NCBI GenBank assembly: GCA_964464965.1
Contig: CAYXHM010000004.1
Location: forward strand, 248,001-312,000
Direction: 5' to 3'
Origin: UBA5543 sp964464965
Lineage (GTDB): Bacteria > Bacteroidota > Bacteroidia > Chitinophagales > Chitinophagaceae
DNA length: 64,000 nucleotides
Shown: in pieces, positions 16,616-24,848 of the stretch
Numbering within the stretch: position 1 is the first letter of the stretch
Layout: each line of letters begins with the position of its first letter
Translations under genes and position numbers: made by a program
Notes under the pieces: generated by a model
The model's database searches: none
What the model saw: only the letters and a program-made list of their open reading frames with translations
What the model was told of the DNA's origin: nothing

Positions 16616-16970
16616 ATTTTCATTTTCTCCCAATATACAAAAAGCCGCCATTTGGCAGCCCTCATATCTCGTTGCAGTAATTCTATTCTCCGTACCGTTC
16701 TACCCGATTAACAGGCCACCCGTATTAGTTCAATAATTGACGTTATCGTTAAATACTACATGGGGTAGGAAAATTTACCCCACTCCGATATTCAAAGCCT
16801 TCGGTAACATAACGCAAAATTATAGAACAAAAAGAATAATTGAGAATAAGATAGGTGTAAGGTAATGTACTGGACGGTTTAAAATGTTCAGGTGCCAATT
16901 CATACTAAAAGGAAAAATGACAATAAGTTATGGCCATAGAAATATATAACTTTGACATCAAATATCTATC
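16616..16970. other. intergenic region between divergent orphan genes
   Basis: 355 bp. It contains a 7-bp hairpin TGGGGTA/TACCCCA at 16761-16782 and the possible -7 box of the next gene. The rest is AT-rich with no recognised gene or RNA. Confidence 0.6.
16947..16954 (+). promoter_or_regulatory. possible -7 promoter box (TAnnTTTG)
   Basis: TAACTTTG, 16 nt before the ATG of the next gene; no TTG at the -33 distance. If used, the transcript would have a very short leader. Confidence 0.35.
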
Positions 16971-17360
16971 ATGTCAGGAGAAATAAAAATCGAAGGAAAC
17001 TTAAATAAGCCAATAAAAAGCAATACAATAAGATTTATTCTTATAGGGACGTTTATTATTCTATCGAGTTTATTGCTCTTTGATTATATATACCATATAA
17101 TGACTGGTAAAGATTCCATTTTGTTTGAAAGCTCAGATGCAGAAAACTTAACCCCAATTAATCAACGAGATAACAATATTACTAACGTTTACAATGCACC
17201 AGTTACTAATCAAGTCGTTCCCATCAAATCCGACAGTATTGATGATAAAAATGCGAATAAGACCCCAAAAGAAGAAAATACAAACAGCACAACGATAAAT
17301 GTTACGTCTAATAATCAACAAGATGGTCAGACTGCGCATACTATAAATAATAACAGATGA
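16971..17360 (+). CDS. orphan single-pass membrane protein with Asn/Thr-rich tail
   Basis: 129 aa. A short N-terminal cytoplasmic segment (MSGEIKIEGNLNKPIKSN) is followed by one membrane helix at about residues 21-43 (FILIGTFIILSSLLLFDYIY). The remaining 85 residues are low-complexity and rich in Asn, Thr, Asp and Lys, so probably disordered and outside the membrane. Its stop overlaps the next start (ATGA, 17357-17360), so the two genes are almost certainly translationally coupled and likely work together. AT-rich. Family unknown. Confidence 0.68.
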   Translation: MSGEIKIEGNLNKPIKSNTIRFILIGTFIILSSLLLFDYIYHIMTGKDSILFESSDAENLTPINQRDNNITNVYNAPVTNQVVPIKSDSIDDKNANKTPKEENTNSTTINVTSNNQQDGQTAHTINNNR

Positions 17361-17836
17361 AGCGTTTAATAATTTTGCTAATATCAATATTTTCTAGACT
17401 TTACTGTTATGCTCAAATTGATAGTTTATCTGTTATTAATAAACTACAAGAATATTTAAAATCAGTAAATTATAAGGGTAATTTAAATATCAATATCAAA
17501 TCTGTAGATCAGTCAGGAGGTCAAACAGCTTTCATAATAACTAACATATACCATGAAAAGTTTTATTCAGACGAATACAAAAAATGGTTATTTAATGAAA
17601 TTTTGGTAATCCAGAAAAAAAATAAGTTTAAATGTATAAACATCGGCAGTTGGACTAACCTTGTATCGCCAACTGTCCTCCAAGATTTAACGGAATACTT
17701 AGAAAACAATGGTGTAGTTTTCAAAGAAACAAATCGTGTATATATAGAATTAAACAGTAATCCTCATATTGGTGTTGATGCTTATATAGAAGATAGCTGC
17801 TTTAATCTACGAGTAGGAAGTATTCCTAAAAAATGA
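17357..17836 (+). CDS. orphan secreted protein, coupled to upstream gene
   Basis: 159 aa with a clear signal peptide (MKRLIILLISIFSRLYCYAQ, cleavage probably after YAQ). The mature part begins with a helix (LSVINKLQEYLKSV) and then alternates beta and alpha, with NLNINIKSVDQSGGQTAFII and a late IELNSNPHIGVDAYIEDSC. The start overlaps the previous stop by the ATGA arrangement. I do not recognise the family. The pair is AT-rich compared with flanking core genes and may be a small acquired cell-surface module. Confidence 0.7.
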   Translation: MKRLIILLISIFSRLYCYAQIDSLSVINKLQEYLKSVNYKGNLNINIKSVDQSGGQTAFIITNIYHEKFYSDEYKKWLFNEILVIQKKNKFKCINIGSWTNLVSPTVLQDLTEYLENNGVVFKETNRVYIELNSNPHIGVDAYIEDSCFNLRVGSIPKK

Positions 17837-17901
17837 TGTCCAATTAAACGTAGTGTATCACTACCTCATACAGGCGGCAAATCTCCTGATTTGCGTATCT
17901 A

Positions 17902-18390
17902 CTACCCCCATACCCACGCATACTTATACGCCAGCAGGTAAGTAACCAGGTTATAAAAGAAATGTAGCAGTACCGTGCTCCAGTACGCAAACCGAACCGA
18001 TTTGTATTTTTGAAAACAGTAAAAATTGTAGGCCAGCACTACCCCACTAAATATGATGATTGGCGGGTTGGTATGTGCTAATGAAAATGTTATTATAGAA
18101 ACAATGATGCTCACCACAGGGTATTTCTGCAATGCTTTTATAGAAAGCAGCACCCTTATGGGTACATACTGGTAAATAAGAGTCTCCAGCAGTGGTGCCA
18201 CAATTAGCCCCCGTAATAACCTGCTGTCAGTTAATACTTCCGCCGGCAGCATATCGAAACCTACCAACGGTGCAAAAAAGGCAATCAACAAACAAGCAGC
18301 AAGTTTAATCAACAGGAACAACCCCGCAAAAAATGACAGGACAAACCAGGCAGGCTTGGTAACAAAATACCGGTGGGCTTTCAAGAGCAT
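17902..18390 (-). CDS. CPBP-family intramembrane protease-like protein
   Basis: 162 aa from ATG 18390; non-ATG starts further upstream would add up to 22 residues. It is a polytopic membrane protein with the three CPBP (Abi/CAAX protease) motifs in Bacteroidota form: APLLETLIYQYVPIR (Glu and Gln in place of the classical EExxxR), FSLAHTNPP with the metal-binding His, and LLHFFYNLV with the second His and Asn. Family members cleave prenylated or small membrane peptides or act in bacteriocin self-immunity; the substrate here is unknown. It is divergent from the next gene. Confidence 0.85.
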   Translation of the reverse strand: MLLKAHRYFVTKPAWFVLSFFAGLFLLIKLAACLLIAFFAPLVGFDMLPAEVLTDSRLLRGLIVAPLLETLIYQYVPIRVLLSIKALQKYPVVSIIVSIITFSLAHTNPPIIIFSGVVLAYNFYCFQKYKSVRFAYWSTVLLHFFYNLVTYLLAYKYAWVWG

Positions 18391-18447
18391 ATCCAAATAT
18401 AATAAATTTGGCAATTCTTTTATTCTGTGTTCATACCTATTTGTTCC

Positions 18448-18471
18448 GCGTCCCAAAATCGGGACACGGGA
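18448..18471. repeat. 24-bp dispersed repeat, copy 1
   Basis: Identical over 24 bp to 20418-20441. The core is a short palindrome (GTCCC-AAAATC-GGGAC). It lies just upstream of the CPBP gene; the second copy lies about 2 kb away, after the metallo-hydrolase and small membrane genes. Confidence 0.85.
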
Positions 18472-18566
18472 ATATTCCCCGAACTATAATTTTTATCATT
18501 TAACATATTATTTGCTCACGGTTAAAAATTTCGTACCGTCTCTACAGCCTCAAACACACTACTCAT

Positions 18567-20027
18567 ATGTTTAAAACACTAAGCACTACCCTGCTATTAC
18601 TTGGTATGTATAATAGCACGCAAGCTGCCGATGTAAATTACCTGCAGCAATGTTTTCAAAACCAGGTGGGGGCGCTCAATGGCAACATTGCTGAATTCAG
18701 CTTTACCATGCACGAGCAGCAAACCTACCACTCCCCTGAGCCCTGGCAGGTATTACACAATTATAAAAACGGCAGAATCTGGGCCGGCCACAACAGTTTT
18801 GCCATGTGCGATACCATAATACGCGGTGCCGGGCAGTATGTCTCTAAAGAACAATTTAGCCCGGGTGTACTATTGGTACACCCATATTGGCTAAAAAAAC
18901 CAATGGAAGTTACTCAAAGCCAGCTGGAGGAAGAAGTATATGATATAGCAAAGTACAATCCTGCTATGCTCATCAGTCATGTCGCGGCTATCAATCCCGC
19001 AGCAGACTACAGCACAGGTGGTTATGCGATGTACACGGCAATCATACATAAGTCTGTTGTAACGCTTTACATCAACCGTAAAAATTCACTGGTGGAAAAA
19101 GTTACCATTACCGGTTATCATGACATGTATGGCGATGTTACACACACCATAAACTATAGTGATTTTTTGCAGTACAAACGGTACCATTATGCGCGCAATG
19201 TGCATTACAGCAAGGTGAACAATATTACAGATACACTACGCTTTAGTTTAAAGAACATAGTGAACGTAATGCCTGTAATCATTGAAAAACCAACTGATTA
19301 TATTATTAAGCAGGATAAACCTGAAGTATATAAACTGGTACGCCATAAGCTCAGTAAGCACATACATACACTGCATCTTACGCAGGCCGGTTCCATAGCT
19401 ACCCTGGTAGAATTCAAAGATTTCTTCGTGGTAATAGATGTAGCACATGGCAGTACCAATGGTGAACTTGTACAGCAGGAGGCAAACAAAATTGCACCTG
19501 GCAAACCGGTTAAGTATTATGCATTCGGCCATCATCATCCCTGGTACCTGGGTGGCGTCAGGCCATTTATACACGCGGGCGCTACCATACTTACTGTAAA
19601 AGAGAATATACCCTATATACAATTTCTTGCCAATGCATCGCACAGCCTACAGCCGGATAGCTTGCACCTGCAGCGCAGGAATATAAAAACACAGGTAATA
19701 GATAATATGATGGATATAACAGACGGCGCGTACAAGATGAAGCTCTTCCACATCGGCAACAAGTCAGACCATACAAAAGACTATATCATTTTCTATTTCC
19801 CGGAGGAAAAGCTGGTGCTGGAAGGAGACCTGTTGTGGGCATCTGATAATATGGCTACCACACCCGCCAGCGATAGAACAATAGGCTTCTACAACGCAGT
19901 AAAAGAACTGCAACTGGAAGTTGATACTGTACTACAGACATGGCCATGGGGAGATGAATATAAGGTCAGAACCCATATTCCTTTCACAGATATAGAGAAG
20001 TCTGCAAAATTAGCTAAACCACAATAG
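18567..20027 (+). CDS. secreted metallo-beta-lactamase-fold protein with incomplete metal site
   Basis: 486 aa with a signal peptide (TTLLLLGMYNSTQAA). An N-terminal region of about 240 residues, of the kind seen in Bacteroidota MBL hydrolases, precedes the MBL fold. In the fold the usual HxHxDH metal motif reads GHHHPWYLGG: His322 and His324 are kept, but the Asp and third His are replaced by Trp326 and Tyr327. The later Asp of the EGD motif (Asp421) is present. At best a one-metal site can form, so it may be a binder or an altered hydrolase. Predicted periplasmic. It is divergent from the CPBP gene. Confidence 0.85.
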   Translation: MFKTLSTTLLLLGMYNSTQAADVNYLQQCFQNQVGALNGNIAEFSFTMHEQQTYHSPEPWQVLHNYKNGRIWAGHNSFAMCDTIIRGAGQYVSKEQFSPGVLLVHPYWLKKPMEVTQSQLEEEVYDIAKYNPAMLISHVAAINPAADYSTGGYAMYTAIIHKSVVTLYINRKNSLVEKVTITGYHDMYGDVTHTINYSDFLQYKRYHYARNVHYSKVNNITDTLRFSLKNIVNVMPVIIEKPTDYIIKQDKPEVYKLVRHKLSKHIHTLHLTQAGSIATLVEFKDFFVVIDVAHGSTNGELVQQEANKIAPGKPVKYYAFGHHHPWYLGGVRPFIHAGATILTVKENIPYIQFLANASHSLQPDSLHLQRRNIKTQVIDNMMDITDGAYKMKLFHIGNKSDHTKDYIIFYFPEEKLVLEGDLLWASDNMATTPASDRTIGFYNAVKELQLEVDTVLQTWPWGDEYKVRTHIPFTDIEKSAKLAKPQ

Positions 20028-20130
20028 CCAGGAACCATATCGCAGCTGACACATGCACCCGTTAGGCATAGTATCTTCTGCACCGAAATTTGCTAAGTTG
20101 CCAGCAGCGGGATATTTTTACGCCATAGAT

Positions 20131-20382
20131 ATGGAGCAGAAAAAACTTTCAGATTTAACGGACGGCGAATTGCTGCAGGAGGCAAAAAAAATGAAAACGG
20201 CGAAGAGGACTAATGCAGTAATGATAGGTTTTCTTGCAGGTATTATTTTTTACAGCATTATGGTTAATCATATAGGTTGGTTTACATTAATCCCGCTGTT
20301 TTTAATCTATAAACTGGTCAATAATTCCAGGTACGATAGCAAGGAGTTGCAGCAGCTTATAAAAGAACGCAACCTGGAGTAA
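20131..20382 (+). CDS. small two-helix membrane protein
   Basis: 83 aa from ATG 20131 (MEQKKLSDLTDGELLQEAKK); the frame is open from 20053 but the extra residues look non-coding. A charged N-terminal helix is followed by two membrane segments at about 31-46 (AVMIGFLAGIIFYSIMV) and 51-64 (FTLIPLFLIYKLV), then a charged tail (ELQQLIKERNLE). Similar small proteins are common in Bacteroidota without known function. It lies 103 nt after the MBL-fold gene on the same strand. Confidence 0.7.
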   Translation: MEQKKLSDLTDGELLQEAKKMKTAKRTNAVMIGFLAGIIFYSIMVNHIGWFTLIPLFLIYKLVNNSRYDSKELQQLIKERNLE

Positions 20383-20417
20383 CTCCCACCCCCTCTGGAA
20401 CATGTCCCATTTGTCCG

Positions 20418-20441
20418 GCGTCCCAAAATCGGGACACGGGA
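20418..20441. repeat. 24-bp dispersed repeat, copy 2
   Basis: Exact 24-bp match to 18448-18471, in the space between the small membrane protein and mscL. The flanks (TGTCCC before, GGGACAG after) extend the palindromic character. Confidence 0.85.
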
Positions 20442-20523
20442 CAGTTTTGCTTATACCCCCCAAAACCGCTTTGTATAAAATAACAGTAGTCAGTATTTTT
20501 GATGCCTGGTAAAGAAACAGGCA

Positions 20524-20979
20524 ATGGCGTTAAAAATTTTAAAGGAGTTTAAGGAGTTTGCAGTAAAGGGCAATATGATTGATATAGCCATAGGTGTTAT
20601 CATAGGCGCTGCGTTTAATAAAGTGATAGATGTCCTGGTAAAGGAAATATTCCTTCCCCCGTTATCTTTTATGACAGATACCGTAAACTGGGAAAACAAG
20701 AAATGGGTATTAAGGCCTGCTGTTAAAGAAAACAACCTGGTAAAGATAGAAGAGATTGCTATAGGCTATGGTAAACTGATAGAAGCGGGTGTAGATTTTC
20801 TGATCATAGGTTTTACGGTTTTTATTGTGGTGAAGGCCATGAATGCGATAAAAAAGAGGGCTGATGACCCCGAGGACAAAACAGTAAAAGCCCCTAAGGA
20901 TATAGAGCTGCTGCACAGGATATCAGAATTGCTGGAGCAACAAAACGCTATAATAGAACGCAATCGTAAAGCCGGGTAA
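20524..20979 (+). CDS. mscL: large-conductance mechanosensitive channel
   Basis: Inner-membrane channel that opens at high membrane tension to release solutes on osmotic downshock. At 151 aa it is normal for the family. The N-terminal helix (KEFKEFAVKGNMIDIAIGVI) and the pore-lining TM1 with GVIIGAAFNKVIDVLV match MscL closely. TM2 (DFLIIGFTVFIVVKAMN) and the cytoplasmic C-terminal bundle helix (DIELLHRISELLEQQNAII) follow. Monocistronic; it converges on the DUF2141 gene. Confidence 0.96.
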   Translation: MALKILKEFKEFAVKGNMIDIAIGVIIGAAFNKVIDVLVKEIFLPPLSFMTDTVNWENKKWVLRPAVKENNLVKIEEIAIGYGKLIEAGVDFLIIGFTVFIVVKAMNAIKKRADDPEDKTVKAPKDIELLHRISELLEQQNAIIERNRKAG

Positions 20980-20993
20980 AGTAATATACCCGG
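20972..20993. terminator. hairpin at end of mscL
   Basis: Perfect 7-bp stem CCGGGTA/TACCCGG (20972-20978, 20987-20993) overlapping the mscL stop, between convergent genes. No T-run on either side, so it may only protect or stall. Confidence 0.4.
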
Positions 20994-21009
20994 TGGACCA
21001 TTAGCATGG

Positions 21010-21453
21010 CTACATATACCGCATCTTCACCGTCACGGCTTTGGCGGTGTCACCAACTTTAAATTTAAAATTCTTGTATTTGGGCATGGTGAGGCTGGTA
21101 TGGTAATAGTCAGAAAAGCCAAAACCCTCTTTGGGCATGTGTACTATATTATAGTCCATCTCCCCGTTCTTGTTCTCATCGTCCATTAGTGATATGCCGT
21201 ATTCGCCTGCCGGCAGGGAGATGCGTATGGTCATCGTGCCATTGCTTACCCCCGTTTTGGCATAGTTGGTGAAGGACAAGGCCTTATTTTTACTAAAGCC
21301 TTCTTCGCTGGTAAAAATACCCAGGCGTATATTACCCTTATTGCTTTTTATATTCTTAATGGTCACCACCACATCTGCCGCATGGCTGGCAGCGGGGCAC
21401 AACAGCATCATACAGCCTGCCAGTAAGGTGGTTATTTTAAAAAGTGGAGTCAT
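21010..21453 (-). CDS. DUF2141 secreted protein
   Basis: 147 aa with a signal peptide (MLLCPAASHAA). The mature part is the DUF2141 beta-sandwich: VVVTIKNIKSNKGNIRLGIF at the start, AGEYGISLMDDENKNGEMDY in the middle (an Asp/Asn-rich loop that looks calcium-binding), and the typical EGFGFSDY followed by a short C-terminal beta strand. The family is frequent in Bacteroidota and Proteobacteria envelopes and has no assigned role. It lies 38 nt downstream of the gene at 21492-21794 on the same strand. Confidence 0.88.
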   Translation of the reverse strand: MTPLFKITTLLAGCMMLLCPAASHAADVVVTIKNIKSNKGNIRLGIFTSEEGFSKNKALSFTNYAKTGVSNGTMTIRISLPAGEYGISLMDDENKNGEMDYNIVHMPKEGFGFSDYYHTSLTMPKYKNFKFKVGDTAKAVTVKMRYM

Positions 21454-21491
21454 TACAGGTTACCGGGTTTGTTCAGCAATTGTATAATCTT

Positions 21492-21794
21492 TTAGTCAGG
21501 CCAGTTGCCCGTTATCCTGTAGGTGCTTACATCTTTCAGGGCGTTTATATAACGCTCGCTCAGTTGTTGTTTCAGCTCGTCGGTAGCTACTACGTTGTTT
21601 TTTTTCTTCAGGATATTGGCAATAGACATCATCTCTTTTTGTATCTCGTCTGCATCATCCATGCAGTTTTCAATATTCAGTTGTACAGAGGTGACGGTTC
21701 TGCCCTGGTTAATGCGTCCTTTTTTGCTGATGTATTTCCTGACCATAGGTCTCAGCTGCGCATCCAGTTGCTGCAGGTATTCTTCATTATTCAT
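21492..21794 (-). CDS. small helical protein of unknown function
   Basis: 100 aa, no signal or membrane segment, strongly helical (YLQQLDAQLRPMVRKYISKK; DEIQKEMMSIANILKKKNNV; LKQQLSERYINALKDV), ending in TGNWPD. Not recognised. It is the first gene of a two-gene minus-strand run with the DUF2141 gene and is divergent from 21876. Confidence 0.65.
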   Translation of the reverse strand: MNNEEYLQQLDAQLRPMVRKYISKKGRINQGRTVTSVQLNIENCMDDADEIQKEMMSIANILKKKNNVVATDELKQQLSERYINALKDVSTYRITGNWPD

Positions 21795-21875
21795 CCTGCA
21801 ATATACGAATAATTATAAGGCAACCCGCACAATACACGCCACTACCCGCGCGTTACATATCTGCATTACTTCAAA

Positions 21876-22259
21876 ATGAAAATCATTAAGATACTGGCCA
21901 TAGCCACGCCTGCGGTGCTTATTATGCTGTTCATATATAGCTGGCTTTCCCTTACAGTACCATCCTCGCCTGCCCGCACATCTGCCACAGTTTTTTCAGG
22001 CAGGGTGTCAGGTGTATATGCAGATGAGCAGAGCGGGGATATAGTGATACGTCTGCAAAATGATAGCGGATGCATTTATTATATTAACCACGCAGTTGAT
22101 TCATTAAGCGCTCATCTCCCTGCAGACATCTTAAATCGTGATATATCCCTCTCCTACTACTCAGGAGGGGTCGATATATTCGGCCTGCGCAAAAGCAACC
22201 GGCATATCTGCGAGATACATTACGGCAAGAGGCTTCTTTATTCTGAATTTGCCGACTAA
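21876..22259 (+). CDS. membrane-anchored protein of unknown function
   Basis: 127 aa. One N-terminal membrane segment (IKILAIATPAVLIMLFIYSW) is followed by a roughly 95-residue extracytoplasmic domain rich in beta strands (SGRVSGVYADEQSGDIVIRL, CIYYINHAVDSL, DISLSYYSGGVDIFG). The fold may be OB-like but this is a guess. Similar short anchored proteins occur in Chitinophagaceae. It lies 119 nt before the T9SS cargo gene on the same strand. Confidence 0.65.
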   Translation: MKIIKILAIATPAVLIMLFIYSWLSLTVPSSPARTSATVFSGRVSGVYADEQSGDIVIRLQNDSGCIYYINHAVDSLSAHLPADILNRDISLSYYSGGVDIFGLRKSNRHICEIHYGKRLLYSEFAD

Positions 22260-22378
22260 CCCGTACAGCACATATTTCCCTCATAAATTCACTCTGTCAT
22301 TTTATTGTCTTTTTATGGTTATTAACGACCTTGCACCAACCTGTGCAGTGTTTTACAAGTCTGTATAGCCGGTAAACA

Positions 22379-24076
22379 ATGGTACAATATATACAAAGGG
22401 CGTTATTATTCTTTTGCTTAATACTACTGGCATACACCGGCCATGCGCAAAACCTCGTGCCCAACAGCAGTTTTGAAAATATGAACCTCTGCCCTACTGA
22501 ACCAGAGCAGATACGATTTCCGCCTGATATGCGGGCATACCCGTTACAAAGTGTCAGCAACTGGATTTCTGCAGCTCCTACCAGTCCCGATTATTTTAAC
22601 GGCTGCGCAACAGACAATTCCGTTAGCGTACCCAACAATTACCTGGGCTACCACCCCGCCAATACAGGGCAGGGCTATGTAGGGCTTATACCATTTTCCT
22701 CTACTATTTCAGACCCTCCTGCATATTGGGCAGAGTATGTAGAGGTGCAACTACTGGCACCATTACAGGCCGACTCGTTTTACGAAGTATCCTGCTATGT
22801 ACGTGCTGCGCCAAGACCTAATCCGCCGGAGATAGCCAGGATGGCCGTAAGTGCATTTGCTGCGGTATTTACCGATACCATGTTATTAGGCCATAGCACC
22901 CCGTTAGATGCTGAACCTGTTAAACTGGTAGCGCAGGGCAATACCTTCCTGGAAGATACCACGGCATGGGTAAAAGTGACAGGGCATTACAAAGCCAAAG
23001 GCGGGGAACGCTGGCTAACACTGGGTGGTCATTTTACGGGCTTCATACCTGCATTGGCCCAACTGGGCCCCAAGCCACCAGTAGCCATTACCAACTACCA
23101 CACTTATTATTTGCTGGACGATGTATCGGTTTCTAACCACCCGCCCTGCGATACTTTTATTGCCCGGTACGATACTGCTATCTGCAAGCTGACTGCAGAG
23201 CTGGCCGTTATCAGCTCGAGCGCCCCGCCCGGCAGCTACTACAACTGGAACACCGGGGAGACAACCGCAAGTATAGCTGTGGCCAAAGACAGCATGTATG
23301 TATGCCATGCCATATATGGCTGTGATTTATACATAGACAGCTTCCGCGTGCGCATGGGTTTTGATAGCATTATGGCAAAACCTTTCCGCAGTATCTCTTT
23401 CTGCGAAGGAGAGCAGCGCACCCTCTCGCCCGAACAGGAAGGCGAAGCTTATGTATGGAACACCGGCGAGTACACACGCAGCATAGTGGTAAACAAGCCG
23501 GGTAAATATATCTGCTATATAAAGGTGGGCTGTACCATATTTATAGAAGAATATAATGTTTTCCTGCACCCTGGTGTCAATCACATTAAAAACCCCGCAG
23601 CCGACACTACCATCTGCGACGATGTACCATTTACCATAGGCCGCCCTTTAGATACCGGCCTGCAATACAAATGGAACACGGGAGATACAGTTTGCTGTAT
23701 CAACCCTGCAGAAAGCGGGCTGTACACCGTTACCATTTCATCAGAACATTGCGGCAGTATTACAGACAGCGCAGTAGTAGATATTATAGCATGTGAAAAT
23801 TGCGTATGGCTGCCCAGCGCCTTTTCACCCAACCGTGATGGCCTGAACGATATATTCAGGGCGGTGCTATCCTGTCCTGTCAGCAATTTCAGTTTCCGGG
23901 TGTTCAACCGCTGGGGGCAGGAGGTGTTCCATACGCAAAACCCCGCATCGGGCTGGAACGGTATGCACGGCGCTCACCTGGCAGATGTAGGCACATACTA
24001 TTATTATGTAGAATACAACACTGTGTACAATACCACGCTGCAAAGCCTGAAGGGTGATATTACCTTGCTGCGCTAA
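22379..24076 (+). CDS. T9SS type B sorted surface protein
   Basis: 565 aa. Signal peptide (LFFCLILLAYTGHAQ), then a jellyroll-like N-terminal domain starting NLVPNSSFENMNLCP (about 20-250). Three related Cys-containing repeats follow that carry YxWNTGE/D motifs (YYNWNTGET, AYVWNTGEY, QYKWNTGDT; about 270-465). The gliding-motility C-terminal domain closes the protein (WLPSAFSPNRDGLNDIF, FNRWGQEVFHT, GWNGMHG, GTYYYYVEY). This last domain is the type B sorting signal of the type IX secretion system, so the protein is exported and attached to or released from the cell surface. Confidence 0.92.
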   Translation: MVQYIQRALLFFCLILLAYTGHAQNLVPNSSFENMNLCPTEPEQIRFPPDMRAYPLQSVSNWISAAPTSPDYFNGCATDNSVSVPNNYLGYHPANTGQGYVGLIPFSSTISDPPAYWAEYVEVQLLAPLQADSFYEVSCYVRAAPRPNPPEIARMAVSAFAAVFTDTMLLGHSTPLDAEPVKLVAQGNTFLEDTTAWVKVTGHYKAKGGERWLTLGGHFTGFIPALAQLGPKPPVAITNYHTYYLLDDVSVSNHPPCDTFIARYDTAICKLTAELAVISSSAPPGSYYNWNTGETTASIAVAKDSMYVCHAIYGCDLYIDSFRVRMGFDSIMAKPFRSISFCEGEQRTLSPEQEGEAYVWNTGEYTRSIVVNKPGKYICYIKVGCTIFIEEYNVFLHPGVNHIKNPAADTTICDDVPFTIGRPLDTGLQYKWNTGDTVCCINPAESGLYTVTISSEHCGSITDSAVVDIIACENCVWLPSAFSPNRDGLNDIFRAVLSCPVSNFSFRVFNRWGQEVFHTQNPASGWNGMHGAHLADVGTYYYYVEYNTVYNTTLQSLKGDITLLR

Positions 24077-24120
24077 AGAACCTTGCACTTTGTTGTCAAA
24101 TCCCCTCGTAAAGAATGTAT

Positions 24121-24576
24121 CTATTTATCAACGTACTTTAAGTTTGACAAGATATAAAGATTAATGCAGTTAACCAGTTCTGCTGTGCGCTCCCCGTCAC
24201 CAATCTTATGGATAAATTCTTTAAAGTATGTCTGACTTTCCCTGGGAGATTTTGTGAAGTAAGAAATTAATACCGAATCATCCCTGATTATACTTATTGA
24301 ATAGCAGTTAAAACATTCCTCTTTTAGCTGGTAATCAGGACTGGCATTATCATATACATACAAAGAAACTGATTCGTATGTTTCTTTATCAACTTTGTAC
24401 TGATAAGGATAGTGCTCGTGTGTAGCTACGCCGTCACCTTTATGATATATATATATGGGCCACAATCGCTTATCCGCTGAAGCAATTTGTTCAATAATTA
24501 TGTACTCTTTGTTTTCTGTTGCTACACAAAAACCGGAAAATAGGAGTGCTATTAATATCAATAAAATGTTTTTCAC
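24121..24576 (-). CDS. uncharacterised secreted protein
   Basis: 151 aa if it starts at the GTG at 24576, which gives a textbook signal peptide (VKNILLILIALLFSGFCVAT). Another GTG at 24591 adds five residues. The mature part is alpha/beta with a Cys pair (LKEECFNCYS) and a late single Cys (LVNCINLYI). Family not recognised. It converges on the T9SS cargo gene, 44 nt apart. Confidence 0.68.
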   Translation of the reverse strand: MKNILLILIALLFSGFCVATENKEYIIIEQIASADKRLWPIYIYHKGDGVATHEHYPYQYKVDKETYESVSLYVYDNASPDYQLKEECFNCYSISIIRDDSVLISYFTKSPRESQTYFKEFIHKIGDGERTAELVNCINLYILSNLKYVDK

Positions 24577-24604
24577 GTCTAAAATTACCACAATAAAACA
24601 TCAG

Positions 24605-24756
24605 ATGGAACAAGAACACAAAGACGAAACCCCGCAAGCCGTGCCGCCCGTATCATGAAACTGCTACAGGAGTGTACAGCCATGTTTGAAAACGAGCAGG
24701 AGCGCGAGATATTCCTCATAGGAAAAAGCACTCTCCCCCGGGAGAGGCTTGGGTGA
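24605..24756 (+). pseudogene. possible frameshifted gene fragment
   Basis: A short plus-strand stretch with coding character in two overlapping frames. Frame one reads MEQEHKDETPQA and soon stops. The next frame, from ATG 24655, reads MKLLQECTAMFENEQEREI and runs into the REP-like hairpin at 24731. Joined by a one-base shift, it would be the start of a small cytoplasmic protein cut off by the repeat. Weak evidence: no family match and no promoter seen. Confidence 0.3.
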
Positions 24757-24760
24757 GGCC
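24731..24760. repeat. REP-like hairpin, copy 2
   Basis: 7-bp stem CTCTCCC/GGGAGAG (24731-24737, 24740-24746) followed by the tail GCTTGGGTGAGGCC, similar in design and tail to 9296-9325. It lies next to the fumC terminator. Confidence 0.55.
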
Positions 24761-24793
24761 GAAAAACCCCTTTTCCTACTACAGAAAAGGGGT
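24761..24793 (-). terminator. rho-independent terminator of fumC
   Basis: Perfect 10-bp stem (24766-24775 and 24784-24793, 8-nt loop). On the minus strand it is followed by a T-run (24762-24766). It lies about 56 nt beyond the fumC stop. Confidence 0.82.
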
Positions 24794-24848
24794 CAGAAAA
24801 TATCAAGCCTCCCATCTCCTGTCAAGGACATGGGTCGCCGGTGAGGTG

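Noticed and set aside
16761..16782. Hairpin TGGGGTA/TACCCCA as a terminator or riboswitch
   Set aside because: Seven-base stem with no T-run and no known riboswitch pattern; listed only as part of the intergenic region.
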